Assembly: GCF_018474005.1 (NCBI RefSeq)
Contig: NZ_JAHCSH010000004.1
Span: 186,001-250,000, forward strand
Length of the DNA stretch: 64,000 bases
Direction of reading: 5' to 3'
Source of the DNA: Curvibacter sp. CHRR-16
GTDB taxonomy: Bacteria > Pseudomonadota > Gammaproteobacteria > Burkholderiales > Burkholderiaceae_C
Shown here: one piece after another, positions 1 through 11,167 of the stretch
How positions within the stretch are numbered: the first letter of the stretch is position 1
How the letters are laid out: every line of letters begins with the position of its first letter
The notes under the pieces: model-generated
What the model was told of the DNA's origin: nothing
Database searches by the model: none
Seen by the model: the letters and a program-made list of their open reading frames with translations, nothing else
Made by a program: the position numbers and the translations under genes

Positions 1-1196
1 ATGAAGTAATTGATGATGGGCACTTGCGCACCGCTGCCCATGTTGATGACCAAGGGCGCGTTGTCATGCCCCGAGCGGTAAATGGCATCGGCCGAACTCA
101 CCCCCACATTTCGCCCCATGTAGTGCGCTAACCGTTGCTCTGGCGCAGGGCCCCAACGCTGGACTATGAAGCGGGGAAAAGGCCTCTCCAACCATTGACG
201 GGCACTCTGTGGCGGCGTTGTCCATGCGTAGTGTTCGTATGGACCGCCCAGTGGGATGGAGGCACCAGTCAGGGGCAATGTGGTTGGCAACCAACTGGTT
301 TGCGCCATTTTGCGGTTGAGGGCACCGGTGTTGAACAAACGGTCGTAATCGCGGCTGTGCACGCCTCCCAGCCTAGCACCCGGTGTGAACCAGTGCAGCG
401 CAATGTCATGCCACAGAAAATTCAAACCACTGCGTGCCGCCGCCCGGGTAGCCTCATTGCTGGCCACATTGGCGATCAAGGCCAGGTTGTCCAGATCGAC
501 TTCGTAGTACGTGGGGCTCAGGTACTCGTTGATACCGCTTTGGGCGGTGTAGGCCAACCAATCACGCAGCATGTTGTGGCCTTGCGTGGCCAAGCTTGCA
601 TCGTGCAACGCATCGCCCATGGCGATGAGGTTCCACGTTTTCATCAAATAGATGTTCGTGTAGCTGATGGGAACTTGGTGGCGCGTGATCCCTTCTTTGG
701 CTAAGCGCCCTATTCGCTCCAGTGCGGTTCGCTGCTCCGGCGATAGGTGGTTGGCATACAACAAAGGAATCAGCACCAGTTTGCGCACCACAAACTCGAT
801 ACCGTTGCGATCCACCAGTTTCGTATCACCCGCATACCAGTGCATGTTGCCGTAGGTGGGACTGCTGGGATTGGCATCTTGCAAAGAAACCAAAGCCCGC
901 AAGGCGTCGTCGATGGTACTGGGGTCGTAGCGCAGAGCGATGGCATCCAAGGCAAAACCTGCCACATCGATGGATGTTTGCCGAGTACGCACCACGCCAT
1001 GGTCGAACAAACGGTTTTTGCGTGCGTCCAGCGCACTTTGCCATTGCGGCAATGACTCGGGGCTAGGCTGCCAAACCGCGTCGTCTACTGGTTGCGCGTG
1101 CAACGACAAAGGCCAAATGGCACCGCACAGAAGCAGTGCCCCATGGGCTAGGTATAGCGCCAAATAGAGGACAAAACACCGTAGGCACCGCTGCAT
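1..1196 (-). CDS. Exported protein of unknown function, 3' end beyond the window
   Basis: The frame is open from an ATG at 1196 to the left edge, giving at least 398 residues without a stop. The first 35 residues (MQRCLRCFVLYLALYL onward, ending near SLHAQP) form a signal peptide or N-terminal anchor with a likely cleavage site after HAQ. The rest is rich in amphipathic helices with aromatic residues, including EYLSPTYYEVDLDNLALIA and FLWHDIALHWFTPGA. This resembles the alpha/alpha toroid of heparinase-like or other polysaccharide-processing enzymes, but no catalytic motif could be assigned. It is divergent from gyrA. The frame and export signal are seen directly; the fold is a guess. Confidence 0.6.
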   Translation of the reverse strand, partial: MQRCLRCFVLYLALYLAHGALLLCGAIWPLSLHAQPVDDAVWQPSPESLPQWQSALDARKNRLFDHGVVRTRQTSIDVAGFALDAIALRYDPSTIDDALRALVSLQDANPSSPTYGNMHWYAGDTKLVDRNGIEFVVRKLVLIPLLYANHLSPEQRTALERIGRLAKEGITRHQVPISYTNIYLMKTWNLIAMGDALHDASLATQGHNMLRDWLAYTAQSGINEYLSPTYYEVDLDNLALIANVASNEATRAAARSGLNFLWHDIALHWFTPGARLGGVHSRDYDRLFNTGALNRKMAQTSWLPTTLPLTGASIPLGGPYEHYAWTTPPQSARQWLERPFPRFIVQRWGPAPEQRLAHYMGRNVGVSSADAIYRSGHDNAPLVINMGSGAQVPIINYF

Positions 1197-1453
1197 AGCA
1201 CCGCTCCCCCAAAGAACAGGCGCCCATCATATGCATGCGATGCATAAAAGACGAGGTGACCGCCACGCTGACTCACATAAAGCAGTGTCGACAACTGAAC
1301 ATGCAAAGTTCATTAGCAAATCCAATGCAGGCGCTAACCCTGCATTCAGCAGGCGGTCACAGCCAATAGACACAGGGCCTGCCAAAAAGTTCCGCAGTCG
1401 CCATTTAGAATGGCAAGCTTGCCTCGAACCCGAGGAAACCGAACCCACCGTCT

Positions 1454-4120
1454 ATGAACCAGTTCGCCAAAGAAACCCTTCCCGTCAGCCTAGAAGAGGA
1501 AATGCGCCGCAGCTACCTCGATTACGCCATGAGCGTGATCGTGGGCCGCGCCCTGCCCGATGCGCGCGATGGCTTAAAGCCCGTACACCGCCGCGTGCTG
1601 TTTGCGATGCACGAACTCAACAACGACTGGAACCGGGCTTACAAAAAGTCCGCCCGTATCGTTGGTGACGTCATCGGTAAATACCACCCCCACGGTGACC
1701 AGTCGGTGTACGACACCATCGTGCGCATGGCGCAGGACTTCTCCATGCGCCACATGCTGGTCGATGGACAGGGCAACTTCGGCTCCGTAGACGGCGACAA
1801 CGCTGCGGCCATGCGGTATACCGAAATCCGCTTGGCCAAAATCGCCCACGAACTGCTGGCCGACTTGGACAAAGAAACGGTCGACTTCGGGCCCAACTAC
1901 GACGGCAGCGAAAAAGAACCCTTGGTTCTGCCCACCCGCTTGCCCAACCTGCTGGTGAACGGTTCTGGCGGTATCGCGGTGGGTATGGCCACCAACATTC
2001 CACCGCACAACCTCAACGAGGTGGTGGATGCCTGCTTGCACATGCTGCGCAACCCCGAGGCCAGCATCGATGACCTGATGGACATCATCCCCGCGCCCGA
2101 CTTCCCTACTGCTGGCATCATTTACGGCATCCAAGGGGTCAAGGAAGCCTACCGCACCGGCCGTGGCCGCGTGGTGATGCGCGCCCGCTGCCACTTTGAG
2201 GACATCGACAAAGGCCAGCGCCAAGCCATCATCGTCGACGAAATCCCCTACCAGGTGAACAAAAAGAACCTGCTAGAGCGCATTGCCGAGCTGGTGCACG
2301 AGAAAAAACTCGAAGGCATCAGCCACATCCAGGACGAGTCCGACAAGTCCGGCATGCGCGTGGTGATCGAGCTCAAGCGCGGCGAAGTGCCCGAGGTGGT
2401 GCTCAACAACCTGTACAAGCAGACCCAGCTGCAAGACACCTTTGGCATGAACATGGTGGCGCTGATCAATGGCCAACCCAAGCTGTGCGACCTCAAGGAC
2501 TTGATCGAAGTGTTCTTGAGCCACCGCCGCGAAGTGGTGACCCGCCGCACCGTCTACAACCTGCGCAAAGCCCGCGACCGTGGCCACGTGCTCGAAGGCT
2601 TGGCTGTGGCGCTGGCCAACATCGATGAGTTCATCGCCATCATCCGCAACGCCCCCACGCCGCCAGTGGCCAAAACCGAGCTGATGGCCCGCAGTTGGGA
2701 CAGCAAGCTGGTGCGCGAGATGCTCACCCGCACCCGCGCTGACGGTGGCGCTGTCAATGCCGACGACTACCGCCCCGAAGGCTTGGAGCCTTTCTACGGC
2801 ATGCAAAACGACGGGCTGTACCGCCTGTCCGACACGCAAGCGCAGGAAATCCTGCAAATGCGCTTGCAACGCCTGACAGGCTTGGAGCAAGACAAGATCG
2901 TGGCCGAGTACAAAGAAGTCATGGCCGAGATCGAAGACCTGCTGGACATCCTGGCCAAACCCGAGCGCGTGGCCATCATCATTGGCGACGAACTCACCGC
3001 TGTGAAGCTGGAATTTGGCCAAACCAAGCTGGGCGCTCGCCGCAGCGAGATTGAGCACAGCGCGGCTGACCTCTCGACCGAAGACCTGATCACCCCCACC
3101 GACATGGTGGTGACCCTCAGCCACAGCGGCTACATCAAGAGCCAACCGCTGTCCGAATACCGCGCCCAAAAACGCGGTGGCCGTGGCAAACAAGCCACCG
3201 CCACCAAAGAAGACGACTGGATCGACCAGCTCTTTATCGCCAACACCCACGACTACTTGCTGTGCTTCTCCAACCGTGGCCGCCTGTACTGGCTCAAGGT
3301 CTGGGAAGTGCCGCAAGGCTCGCGCGGTTCACGCGGCCGCCCCATCGTCAACATGTTCCCGCTGCAAGAGGGCGAGAAGATCAACGTGGTGCTGGCCCTG
3401 ACGGGCGAGGCGCGCACCTTCCCCGAGAACCGTTTTGTGTTCATGGCCACCTCCATGGGCACCGTCAAAAAGACATCGCTGGACGAATTCAGCAACCCAC
3501 GCAAGGGCGGCATCATTGCCGTCAACTTGGACGAAGGCGACTTCCTGATTGGCGCTGCGCTGACCGATGGCCAGCACGATGTGATGCTGTTCAGCGACGG
3601 CGGCAAGGCCGTGCGCTTTGACGAAAACGATGTGCGCCCACTGGGCCGCAGCGCCCGTGGCGTGCGCGGCATGATGATCGAAGACGGCCAGAGCGTGATC
3701 GCCATGCTGGTGGCCGAAGACGAAACGCAAAGCGTGCTGACCGCCACCGAAAACGGCTACGGCAAACGCACCAGCATCGTCGAATACACCCGCCACGGTC
3801 GTGGTACCAAGGGCATGATCGCCATCCAACAAAGCGAGCGCAACGGCAAGGTGGTCGCCGCCACCCTGGTGCACGCCGATGACGAAATCATGCTCATCAC
3901 CGACAAGGGTGTGCTGGTGCGTACCCGTGTGGCCGAAATCCGTGAACTGGGCCGTGCTACCCAAGGCGTGACGCTGATCAGCTTGGACGAAGGCTCCAAA
4001 CTGAGCGGCCTGCAGCGCATTGTGGAAAACGATGCCAGCGCCCCTGCCGAAGATGAAATCGACAGCGAGACCGACGGCGATAGCCCCGATGCGGCAGGCG
4101 ACAACGGCGAGGCGGTTTGA
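1454..4120 (+). CDS. gyrA: DNA gyrase subunit A
   Basis: GyrA is the breakage-reunion subunit of the type IIA topoisomerase that introduces negative supercoils; it works with GyrB (not in the window). The 888 residues match the family length. The N-terminal winged-helix region holds the active-site tyrosine Y122 in AAMRYTEIR. The C-terminal beta-pinwheel carries the GyrA box QKRGGRG at residues 572-578, which separates gyrase from ParC. The quinolone-determining region reads [10 protein letters not shown], so position 83 (E. coli numbering, identical here) is Gln and D87 is kept. The acidic tail is typical. The stop overlaps the serC start by one base, so translation is probably coupled. Confidence 0.97.
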   Translation: MNQFAKETLPVSLEEEMRRSYLDYAMSVIVGRALPDARDGLKPVHRRVLFAMHELNNDWNRAYKKSARIVGDVIGKYHPHGDQSVYDTIVRMAQDFSMRHMLVDGQGNFGSVDGDNAAAMRYTEIRLAKIAHELLADLDKETVDFGPNYDGSEKEPLVLPTRLPNLLVNGSGGIAVGMATNIPPHNLNEVVDACLHMLRNPEASIDDLMDIIPAPDFPTAGIIYGIQGVKEAYRTGRGRVVMRARCHFEDIDKGQRQAIIVDEIPYQVNKKNLLERIAELVHEKKLEGISHIQDESDKSGMRVVIELKRGEVPEVVLNNLYKQTQLQDTFGMNMVALINGQPKLCDLKDLIEVFLSHRREVVTRRTVYNLRKARDRGHVLEGLAVALANIDEFIAIIRNAPTPPVAKTELMARSWDSKLVREMLTRTRADGGAVNADDYRPEGLEPFYGMQNDGLYRLSDTQAQEILQMRLQRLTGLEQDKIVAEYKEVMAEIEDLLDILAKPERVAIIIGDELTAVKLEFGQTKLGARRSEIEHSAADLSTEDLITPTDMVVTLSHSGYIKSQPLSEYRAQKRGGRGKQATATKEDDWIDQLFIANTHDYLLCFSNRGRLYWLKVWEVPQGSRGSRGRPIVNMFPLQEGEKINVVLALTGEARTFPENRFVFMATSMGTVKKTSLDEFSNPRKGGIIAVNLDEGDFLIGAALTDGQHDVMLFSDGGKAVRFDENDVRPLGRSARGVRGMMIEDGQSVIAMLVAEDETQSVLTATENGYGKRTSIVEYTRHGRGTKGMIAIQQSERNGKVVAATLVHADDEIMLITDKGVLVRTRVAEIRELGRATQGVTLISLDEGSKLSGLQRIVENDASAPAEDEIDSETDGDSPDAAGDNGEAV

Positions 4121-5274
4121 TGGTGCAACGCCCCTACAACTTCTCCGCAGGCCCTGCGGCCATGCCAGCCGAAGTGCTGGAACAAGCCGCCGCTGAAATG
4201 CTCAACTGGATCAGCCCCGCTGGTGTGGCCAGCGGTATGGGCGTGATGGAGATGAGCCACCGTGGCAAGGCTTTCATCTCTATTTACGAGCAAGCCGAAG
4301 CCGACTTGCGCGAGCTGCTGGCGGTGCCCAGCCACTTCAAAATCTTGTTCATGCAAGGCGGTGGCTTGGCCGAAAACGCCATCGTGCCCATGAACCTGAT
4401 GGGCTTGCGCGCCGGACAGAACCCGGCTGCCAGCTTTGTGGTCACCGGCAGCTGGAGTGAAAAATCCGTCAAGGAAGCGGGCAAGTACGGCCGCGCGATG
4501 CTGGCTGCCAGCGGCAAGACCGATGCCGGGTACACCCACATCCCCGCTGCGTCCACATGGCAGATCGCCCCCGATGCCAGCTATGTGCACATTTGCAGCA
4601 ACGAGACCATCCACGGCGTGGAATTCCACACCCTGCCTGATCTGCAGGCACTGGGCTGCGATGCCCCGCTGGTGATCGACTTTTCCAGCCACGTGGCCTC
4701 GCGCCCTGTGGACTGGAGCAAAGTAGGCTTGGCTTTTGGTGGCGCACAAAAGAACTTGGGCCCCGCTGGCCTCACCTTGGTAGTGGTGCGCGAAGACCTG
4801 CTGGGCCATGCCCTGCCCATCTGCCCCAGCGCCTTCGACTACAAGCTGGTGGCAGCCAACCACAGCATGTACAACACGCCGCCCACCTACGGCATTTACA
4901 TGGCCGGGCTAGTGTTCCAGTGGCTCAAACGCCAAGGGGGCATTGCGGCGATAGAAGCGCGCAACATCGCCAAAGCCCAGTTGCTGTACGACGCGATTGA
5001 CCGCTCCAGCCTGTACAGCAACACCGTGCAGGCCGACTGCCGCTCGCGCATGAACATCCCATTCTTCTTGCAAGACGAACATGGCCAAGCCCTGCTCGAT
5101 GCCGAGCATCCACTCAACGCCGCCTTCTTGGCTGGTGCCCAAGCAGCAGGACTCTTGCAGCTCAAGGGTCACAAGTCGGTCGGCGGCATGCGCGCCAGTT
5201 TGTACAACGCCATTCCGCTCGACGGCGTGCAGGCCTTAGTGGCCTACATGCAGGAATTCGAGCGCACCCACTGA
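4120..5274 (+). CDS. serC: Phosphoserine aminotransferase
   Basis: SerC is a PLP enzyme that converts 3-phosphohydroxypyruvate to phosphoserine in serine synthesis and also takes part in pyridoxine synthesis. The 384-residue protein starts [12 protein letters not shown], has [13 protein letters not shown], and has the PLP lysine in [13 protein letters not shown]. The ATG at 4120 shares its A with the gyrA TGA stop; a TTG at 4117 is a less likely start. It lies four bases before pheA, so serC, pheA and tyrA probably form one unit for amino acid synthesis, as in other Burkholderiales. Confidence 0.96.
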   Translation: MVQRPYNFSAGPAAMPAEVLEQAAAEMLNWISPAGVASGMGVMEMSHRGKAFISIYEQAEADLRELLAVPSHFKILFMQGGGLAENAIVPMNLMGLRAGQNPAASFVVTGSWSEKSVKEAGKYGRAMLAASGKTDAGYTHIPAASTWQIAPDASYVHICSNETIHGVEFHTLPDLQALGCDAPLVIDFSSHVASRPVDWSKVGLAFGGAQKNLGPAGLTLVVVREDLLGHALPICPSAFDYKLVAANHSMYNTPPTYGIYMAGLVFQWLKRQGGIAAIEARNIAKAQLLYDAIDRSSLYSNTVQADCRSRMNIPFFLQDEHGQALLDAEHPLNAAFLAGAQAAGLLQLKGHKSVGGMRASLYNAIPLDGVQALVAYMQEFERTH

Positions 5275-5278
5275 GACC

Positions 5279-6361
5279 ATGGTCAGAACCCTTCCCGAAC
5301 TCCGCGTCCTGATTGACAGCGTCGATCAAGAACTGCTCACCTTGCTCACCCGCCGCGCCGCTTTGGCGCACGAGGTAGGCGAAATCAAACGCCACGAAGG
5401 CTCGGTCGTCTTCCGCCCCGAGCGCGAAGCCCAAGTCATTGCAGGTCTGCAAGCCAGCAACCAAGGCGCACTCAAAAGCGAAAGCATTGCCTTTATTTGG
5501 CGCGAAATCATGTCCGCCTGCCGATCCTTGGAGGCCCCCCAGCGCGTGGCTTATCTTGGCCCGGCTGGCACGTTTACCGAAGAAGCGGCGATTCGCTTTT
5601 TTGGCTCCAGCATCCAAAAACTGCCTTGCAGCACGTTTGATGAGGTGTTCCACGCCACCACATCGGGCGCAGCCGAATACGGTGTGGTGGCATTAGAAAA
5701 CAGTACCGAGGGTGTTGTTACCCGCACGCTGGATTTGCTGCTGCACTCTCCTCTGCACATCGTGGGCGAAGTGAGTTTGCACATCCGCCACCACCTGCTG
5801 CGTACCAGTCCGTCTATCGATGGCATCGAGGTCGTGCTGGCACACCCGCAAGCCTTGGCCCAGTGCCAGCAGTGGCTCAACCAACACCTGCCACGCGCAG
5901 AGCGTCGCGCCGTATCGAGCAATGCCGAAGGTGCCCGCTTGGCCGCCACCAACCCCGCATGGGCAGGCATTGCCAGCGAGCGCGCTGGGGCAGAGTTTGG
6001 CTTGCACGTAGCATCGCATGCGATCCAAGACGACGCCTTCAACCGCACGCGCTTTGGCGTGGTCTGCTTGCCATCGGTGTTGCCTGCACCGCAAGCCACG
6101 GGCCGCGACTGCACCAGCTTGGTGGTATCAGTCCCCAACAAGGCAGGCGCCGTGCACGACATGCTGGTACCACTCAAGCGCCACGGGGTGTCGATGACAC
6201 GCTTTGAATCACGGCCAGCCCGCTCAGGGCAGTGGGAGTATTACTTCTTCATCGACCTACAAGGCCACCCCACCGATGCCAACGTCCAAGCGGCTTTGGC
6301 CGAATTTGAACAGCTATGCGCTTTTTACAAAGTGCTGGGCACCTACCCACAAGCCGACTGA
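5279..6361 (+). CDS. pheA: Bifunctional chorismate mutase / prephenate dehydratase (P-protein)
   Basis: This enzyme makes phenylpyruvate from chorismate in two steps. The 360 residues fall into three parts: an AroQ chorismate mutase helix bundle at about 1-90 (DSVDQELLTLLTRRAALAHE), a prephenate dehydratase domain at about 94-270 (YLGPAGTFTEEAA, ALENSTEGVVTRT and the TRF triad in FNRTRFGVV), and a C-terminal ACT domain at about 280-355 with the ESRP motif (TRFESRPAR) for feedback inhibition by phenylalanine. It sits between serC and tyrA, so a branch-point pair for Phe and Tyr is encoded together. Confidence 0.96.
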   Translation: MVRTLPELRVLIDSVDQELLTLLTRRAALAHEVGEIKRHEGSVVFRPEREAQVIAGLQASNQGALKSESIAFIWREIMSACRSLEAPQRVAYLGPAGTFTEEAAIRFFGSSIQKLPCSTFDEVFHATTSGAAEYGVVALENSTEGVVTRTLDLLLHSPLHIVGEVSLHIRHHLLRTSPSIDGIEVVLAHPQALAQCQQWLNQHLPRAERRAVSSNAEGARLAATNPAWAGIASERAGAEFGLHVASHAIQDDAFNRTRFGVVCLPSVLPAPQATGRDCTSLVVSVPNKAGAVHDMLVPLKRHGVSMTRFESRPARSGQWEYYFFIDLQGHPTDANVQAALAEFEQLCAFYKVLGTYPQAD

Positions 6362-6398
6362 TAACCCAGCATGGCACGCATACACAAGGGAGTGATGG

Positions 6399-7274
6399 AT
6401 GTTTGAACAACTGGGCCTGATCGGTTGCGGTCTGATGGGCGGCTCATTTGCCTTAGCCATGAAACGAGCAGGTTTGGTCAAGCGGGTAGTGGGTTACAGC
6501 AAATCGCCCTCCACCACCGAACGTGCCCGCCAAATGGGGGTGATTGACGTGGAAGCACCCTCGGCGCTGCTGGCCATTTCTGGCGCAGATATTGTGCTGG
6601 TAGCCGTGCCTGTGGCCGCAACAGAAGCCACCTTCAAATCCATCAAACACCTGTTGCACCACGACGTGCTGCTGATGGATGTGGGCTCCACCAAAGAAGA
6701 GGTGGTGCAAGCCGCACAACGCAGCTTGCGCCAATTTGCCAATTGCTTTGTTCCTGCCCACCCCATCGCGGGCAAAGAAAAAGCAGGCGTAGAACATGCC
6801 GATGCCAACCTCTACCACAATCGACAAGTGATTCTGACGCCCACAGCAGTGACCAGTCCGGCCCTGCTGCAAAAAGCGCAAGCTCTGTGGCATGCACTGG
6901 GCAGCAAAGTCATCCAAATGACGCCCGAACAACACGATGCCACGTTCGCTGCGGTGAGCCACTTGCCGCATTTGCTGGCCTTTGCGGCCATGAACGCCAT
7001 CAGCAACCAAAACCAAGGGGCTGACTTTTTGTCCATGGCAGGCCCTGGCTTTCGGGACTTCACCCGTATTGCAGCCAGTGATCCCAGTGTGTGGCGCGAT
7101 ATTTTTCTCTCCAACCGCACAGAGCTGCTGGCCCAGAGCCAAGCATTCCAGCACGCTTTGCAGGCGCTGGAAACCGCTATTACCAGCGGCGACGGCCAAG
7201 CACTGGCCAAACTTCTGGAACAAGCCAGCACCACCCGCACCCATTGGACGCTGTCGTCCAAGCACCTGAACTAA
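6399..7274 (+). CDS. tyrA: Prephenate dehydrogenase
   Basis: TyrA oxidises and decarboxylates prephenate to 4-hydroxyphenylpyruvate for tyrosine. The 291-residue protein opens with a Rossmann nucleotide site, [19 protein letters not shown]. It has the catalytic-domain landmarks [12 protein letters not shown] and [13 protein letters not shown], whose histidines are conserved in the family. An AAGGGAG ribosome site lies about seven bases before the ATG. There is no fused chorismate mutase or ACT domain, so this is the short monofunctional form; whether it uses NAD or NADP is not decided here. The aroA-cmk gene follows after ten bases. Confidence 0.95.
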   Translation: MFEQLGLIGCGLMGGSFALAMKRAGLVKRVVGYSKSPSTTERARQMGVIDVEAPSALLAISGADIVLVAVPVAATEATFKSIKHLLHHDVLLMDVGSTKEEVVQAAQRSLRQFANCFVPAHPIAGKEKAGVEHADANLYHNRQVILTPTAVTSPALLQKAQALWHALGSKVIQMTPEQHDATFAAVSHLPHLLAFAAMNAISNQNQGADFLSMAGPGFRDFTRIAASDPSVWRDIFLSNRTELLAQSQAFQHALQALETAITSGDGQALAKLLEQASTTRTHWTLSSKHLN

Positions 7275-7284
7275 CCTTTACGCC

Positions 7285-9294
7285 ATGTTTGCCACCCCTT
7301 TTCTGGATTTGCCTGCCCTGAGTCATGCCCAAGGCAGCGTGCAGTTACCCGGCTCTAAGAGCATTTCCAACCGGGTTTTGCTGCTAGCGGCCATGAGCGC
7401 TGGCACCACCACCATCCACGACCTGCTCGATTCGGATGACACCCGCGTCATGCTGCAAGCACTGCGCGATTTGGGTTGTGGCGTGCAAGTCAGCGGCTCA
7501 ACCGTAGTCATCACGGGTTTAGCAGGCCAAGCCCCCGCTGTCGCCGCCAAGCTGTTTTTGGGCAATGCCGGCACAGCCATGCGCCCCTTGACCGCCGCGC
7601 TCGCCGTGCTGGGCGGCGATTTTGAGCTGAGCGGCGTGGCTCGCATGCACGAGCGGCCCATTGGGGACTTGGTCGATGCCTTGCGCCAACTGGGTTGCCA
7701 AGTGGACTACTTGGGCAACGCCGGTTATCCCCCGCTGCGCATTGGCCGCCCACAACTGCAACTGAGCGAGCCCATCCGCATTCGTGGTGATGTGTCCAGC
7801 CAGTTCCTCACTGCGATGCTGATGGCGCTGCCCTTGGTGGCCCAGCAAGACATCACCATCGATGTGGTGGGCGAGTTGATTTCACGTCCCTACATCGAGA
7901 TCACGCTCAACATGCTGCAGCGTTTCGGTGTACAGGTGCGCCGCGAAGGTTGGCAACGCTTCACCATTCCAGCGGGCTGCCAACTGCAAAGCCCAGGCAC
8001 CATCCATGTCGAGGCCGACGCCTCCAGTGCTAGCTATTTCATAGCATTGGGAGCAATAGCAGCAAGCTCTAGCGGCCAATTAGCTGAAAATGGCATCACC
8101 ATCCAAGGTGTTGGCGCAGATTCCATCCAAGGCGACATTCGCTTTGTCGAGGCGGCACAGGCCATGGGGGCCCATGTGGAAAGCGGCCCCAACTGGCTGC
8201 GCGTGCGCCGAGGTAGCTGGCCGCTCCAAGCCATTGACTTGGACTGCAACCACATCCCCGATGCCGCCATGACTTTGGCCGTGATGGCTCTGTACGCCCA
8301 AGGCACTACCACTTTGCGCAACATCGCCAGCTGGCGTGTCAAAGAAACCGACCGCATCGTGGCCATGGCTACCGAACTGCGTAAACTGGGTGCCACCGTG
8401 GAAGAAGGTGCGGACTACATCAGCGTGACCCCCCCTGCGAGTGCGCAGGCTTGGTCTCCCGCCAGCATCCACACCTACGATGATCACCGCGTGGCCATGT
8501 GCTTTTCCTTGGCCGCGTTCAACCCCGCAGGGGTACCGGTGCGCATCCAAGATCCCAAATGCGTGGCCAAAACTTTCCCCGACTACTTTGAAGCGTTGTT
8601 CAGCGTAGCGCAAGCGAAGACAGTGCCTGTGCTGTGTGTCGATGGCCCTACCGCATCGGGCAAAGGCACGCTGGCAGCGGAACTGGCCAGCCAGTTGGGT
8701 TACCACTTTTTGGATTCCGGCTCGCTCTACCGCATCACAGGCTTGGCCGCCAGCCGTGCAGGCATTGCCTTGGAAGCAGCCAACGAGGGACGCATCGTTG
8801 CATTACTGAAAAGCTTGCCCATCCACTTCGAAGGCAGCCACATTTGGCTGGGCGACGAAGATGTGAGCGATGCCATCCGCACCGAAGAAGCTGGCATCAA
8901 CGCCTCGCGTGTGTCGGCATTCCCTGCCGTGCGTGAGGCACTGATTGACTTGCAACGCGGTTTTCGCCGCTTGCCAGGGTTGGTTGCCGACGGCCGTGAC
9001 ATGGGAACGGTGATCTTTCCCGACGCCCAACTCAAGGTATTTTTGACCGCCAATGCGGCCAAACGCGCCGAACGCCGCTTTGCCCAATTGCGCAATCGCG
9101 GCGTAGACGCTACACTTGACAGTCTTCGCGCTGACTTGGAGGCTCGTGACGCCCGCGATCAAAATCGCGTGGTAGCCCCTCTCAAGCCCGCACAAGATGC
9201 CTTGCCGCTGGACAACTCCGAACTGACGATAGAAAAAACCGTCGCGACGGTGCTGGCTTGGTGGCAAGACAAACAACCGTTTGCCACACACTGA
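7285..9294 (+). CDS. aroA-cmk: Fused EPSP synthase and cytidylate kinase
   Basis: The 669-residue protein joins two enzymes that are separate in most bacteria. Residues 1 to about 440 are 5-enolpyruvylshikimate-3-phosphate synthase ([28 protein letters not shown]), a class I type. From residue about 447 a complete cytidylate kinase begins, with the P-loop in [12 protein letters not shown] and the NMP-binding [13 protein letters not shown]. Elsewhere cmk often sits just before rpsA; here rpsA follows the fusion directly. The fusion is known in Comamonadaceae. Inside the AroA part, 8026-8086 matches a dispersed repeat (see that entry) and adds a stretch SSSGQLAEN. Confidence 0.96.
   Translation: MFATPFLDLPALSHAQGSVQLPGSKSISNRVLLLAAMSAGTTTIHDLLDSDDTRVMLQALRDLGCGVQVSGSTVVITGLAGQAPAVAAKLFLGNAGTAMRPLTAALAVLGGDFELSGVARMHERPIGDLVDALRQLGCQVDYLGNAGYPPLRIGRPQLQLSEPIRIRGDVSSQFLTAMLMALPLVAQQDITIDVVGELISRPYIEITLNMLQRFGVQVRREGWQRFTIPAGCQLQSPGTIHVEADASSASYFIALGAIAASSSGQLAENGITIQGVGADSIQGDIRFVEAAQAMGAHVESGPNWLRVRRGSWPLQAIDLDCNHIPDAAMTLAVMALYAQGTTTLRNIASWRVKETDRIVAMATELRKLGATVEEGADYISVTPPASAQAWSPASIHTYDDHRVAMCFSLAAFNPAGVPVRIQDPKCVAKTFPDYFEALFSVAQAKTVPVLCVDGPTASGKGTLAAELASQLGYHFLDSGSLYRITGLAASRAGIALEAANEGRIVALLKSLPIHFEGSHIWLGDEDVSDAIRTEEAGINASRVSAFPAVREALIDLQRGFRRLPGLVADGRDMGTVIFPDAQLKVFLTANAAKRAERRFAQLRNRGVDATLDSLRADLEARDARDQNRVVAPLKPAQDALPLDNSELTIEKTVATVLAWWQDKQPFATH
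8026..8086 (+). repeat. Dispersed 61-base repeat, copy 1, inside aroA-cmk
   Basis: This segment starts with an inverted GCTA...ATAGC core and ends with GCTCTAGCGGCCAATTAGC. It aligns without gaps over 61 bases to 15689-15749 (crcB end) and to 59784-59844 on the minus strand (polA). It is read in the same codon phase in all three places. Some of the match (SASYFIA) is also conserved in ordinary AroA proteins, so only the second half is clearly extra sequence. Its AT-rich codons (ata, tta, gct) differ from those around it. Confidence 0.55.
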
Positions 9295-9368
9295 CAACGG
9301 TATTTTTGGCCCCCTAGGCTCCTCTCGCGCAGCAAGCGCACTGGTCTGGGGGTTCATTAACTTAACCC

Positions 9369-9382
9369 GCGACACTTGTCGC
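9369..9382 (+). promoter_or_regulatory. Hairpin just before the rpsA start, no Shine-Dalgarno sequence
   Basis: A perfect inverted repeat, GCGACA-ct-TGTCGC, ends seven bases before the rpsA ATG, where a Shine-Dalgarno sequence would be expected; none is present. In E. coli the rpsA leader is also structured and lacks a good Shine-Dalgarno sequence, and S1 represses its own translation there. A similar role here is an inference. Confidence 0.5.
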
Positions 9383-9389
9383 ACATTAC

Positions 9390-11066
9390 ATGTCTGAATC
9401 TTTCGCAGCCCTTTTTGAAGAATCGCTCCAACGTGCAGAAATGCGTGCTGGTGAAGTTATCACCGCCGAAATCGTGCGCATCGAGCACAGCTTCGTCGTC
9501 GTCAACGCAGGCCTGAAGTCTGAAGCCTACGTTCCCGTCGAAGAATTCAAAAACGATCAGGGCGAAATCGAAGTCCAAGTGGGTGACTTCGTCTCCGTGG
9601 CTATCGATGCCGTGGAAAACGGCTTTGGCGACACCATCCTGTCGCGCGACAAGGCCAAGCGTTTGGCTTCTTGGATGAGCTTGGAAAAGGCTCTGGAATC
9701 CGGCGAATTCGTGACCGGCACCACTTCTGGCAAGGTCAAGGGCGGTCTGACCGTTCTGGTTAACGGCATCCGCGCATTCTTGCCCGGTTCCTTGATCGAC
9801 ACACGTCCTATCAAGGATCTGTCGCCCTATGAAAACAAGACCATGGAATTCAAGGTCATCAAGCTCGACCGCAAGCGCAACAACGTGGTGCTGAGCCGCC
9901 GTGCTGTGGTGGAAGCCTCCATGGGCGAAGAGCGCGCCAAGCTGATGGACACCCTCAAAGAAGGTTCCATCGTGCGCGGTGTGGTCAAGAACATCACCGA
10001 ATACGGTGCGTTCGTGGATCTGGGCGGCATCGACGGCTTGCTGCACATCACCGACATGGCATGGCGCCGCGTTCGCCACCCATCCGAAGTGGTGCAAGCT
10101 GGTCAAGAGATCACTGCCAAGATCCTCAAGTTCGATACCGACAAGAACCGCGTGTCTCTGGGCCTCAAGCAAATGGGTGATGACCCATGGATGGGCGTGA
10201 ACCGCCGCTACCCCGCTGGCACACGCATGTTTGGCAAGATCACCAACATCGCCGACTACGGTGCATTCGTGGAACTGGAACCCGGCATCGAAGGTCTGGT
10301 GCACGTGTCCGAAATGGACTGGACCAACAAGAACGTTGCGCCTTCCAAGATCGTTGCTCTGGGTGACGAAGTCGAAGTCATGGTTCTGGAAATCGACGAA
10401 GACAAACGCCGCATTTCCTTGGGCATGAAGCAATGCCGCCCCAACCCATGGGAAGAGTTTGCACAAAACACCAAGCGCGGTGACCGCGTGAAGGGCCCGA
10501 TCAAGTCCATCACCGACTTCGGCGTGTTCGTGGGCTTGGCCTCCGGCATCGACGGTTTGGTGCACTTGTCCGACCTGTCTTGGAACGAATCCGGCGAAGT
10601 GGCCGTGCGCGAATTCAAGAAGGGTCAAGAAGTCGAAGCCATCGTGTTGGCTGTGGACGTCGAGCGCGAGCGCATCTCCTTGGGTATCAAGCAGTTGGAC
10701 TCCGATCCTTTCACCACCTTCGTGTCTGTGAACGACAAGGGCCAAACCGTGACAGGCAAGGTCAAGACCGTGGACGCCAAGGGCGCTGAAATCGACTTGG
10801 GCGACGATCTGGTGGGTTACCTGCGTGCTTCCGAAATCAGCCGTGACCGCGTGGAAGATGCACGCACTGTGCTGAAAGAAGGCGATGAAGTGACTGCTGT
10901 GGTAGTGAACGTGGATCGCAAGAGCCGCAATATCCAACTGTCCATCAAGGCCAAGGATGCTGCGGACCAAGCTGACGCCATGGCTAACTTGAACCAAAGC
11001 AGCGCCAATGCTGGTACCACCAGCCTGGGTGCCCTGCTGCGTGCCAAGCTGGATAACAACAACTAA
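9390..11066 (+). CDS. rpsA: 30S ribosomal protein S1
   Basis: S1 is the mRNA-binding protein of the small subunit and helps unfold structured leaders. The 558 residues contain six S1 (OB-fold) repeats; the conserved GxFVxLxxxxGLxHxSE/TD pattern is seen in [39 protein letters not shown] and [20 protein letters not shown]. Length and repeat number match the full-length proteobacterial form. It follows aroA-cmk, matching the common cmk-rpsA-ihfB order, and is closed by an intrinsic terminator at 11097-11132. For its leader hairpin see 9369-9382. Confidence 0.98.
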   Translation: MSESFAALFEESLQRAEMRAGEVITAEIVRIEHSFVVVNAGLKSEAYVPVEEFKNDQGEIEVQVGDFVSVAIDAVENGFGDTILSRDKAKRLASWMSLEKALESGEFVTGTTSGKVKGGLTVLVNGIRAFLPGSLIDTRPIKDLSPYENKTMEFKVIKLDRKRNNVVLSRRAVVEASMGEERAKLMDTLKEGSIVRGVVKNITEYGAFVDLGGIDGLLHITDMAWRRVRHPSEVVQAGQEITAKILKFDTDKNRVSLGLKQMGDDPWMGVNRRYPAGTRMFGKITNIADYGAFVELEPGIEGLVHVSEMDWTNKNVAPSKIVALGDEVEVMVLEIDEDKRRISLGMKQCRPNPWEEFAQNTKRGDRVKGPIKSITDFGVFVGLASGIDGLVHLSDLSWNESGEVAVREFKKGQEVEAIVLAVDVERERISLGIKQLDSDPFTTFVSVNDKGQTVTGKVKTVDAKGAEIDLGDDLVGYLRASEISRDRVEDARTVLKEGDEVTAVVVNVDRKSRNIQLSIKAKDAADQADAMANLNQSSANAGTTSLGALLRAKLDNNN

Positions 11067-11096
11067 TAATTTGTAGCAGTTGTTGCTATAGGCAAG

Positions 11097-11132
11097 CGAC
11101 CGGTGGCATGATCGTGCCCCGGTCGTTTTTTT
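11097..11132 (+). terminator. Intrinsic terminator after rpsA
   Basis: CGACCGG (11097-11103) pairs with CCGGTCG (11119-11125), with an inner GGCA/TGCC stem, followed by seven T (11126-11132). It lies between rpsA and ihfB, so ihfB probably also has its own promoter or depends on read-through. Confidence 0.9.
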
Positions 11133-11167
11133 ATGCCCCCTTCTCTTTTGGATGCAGCCCGTACGCC

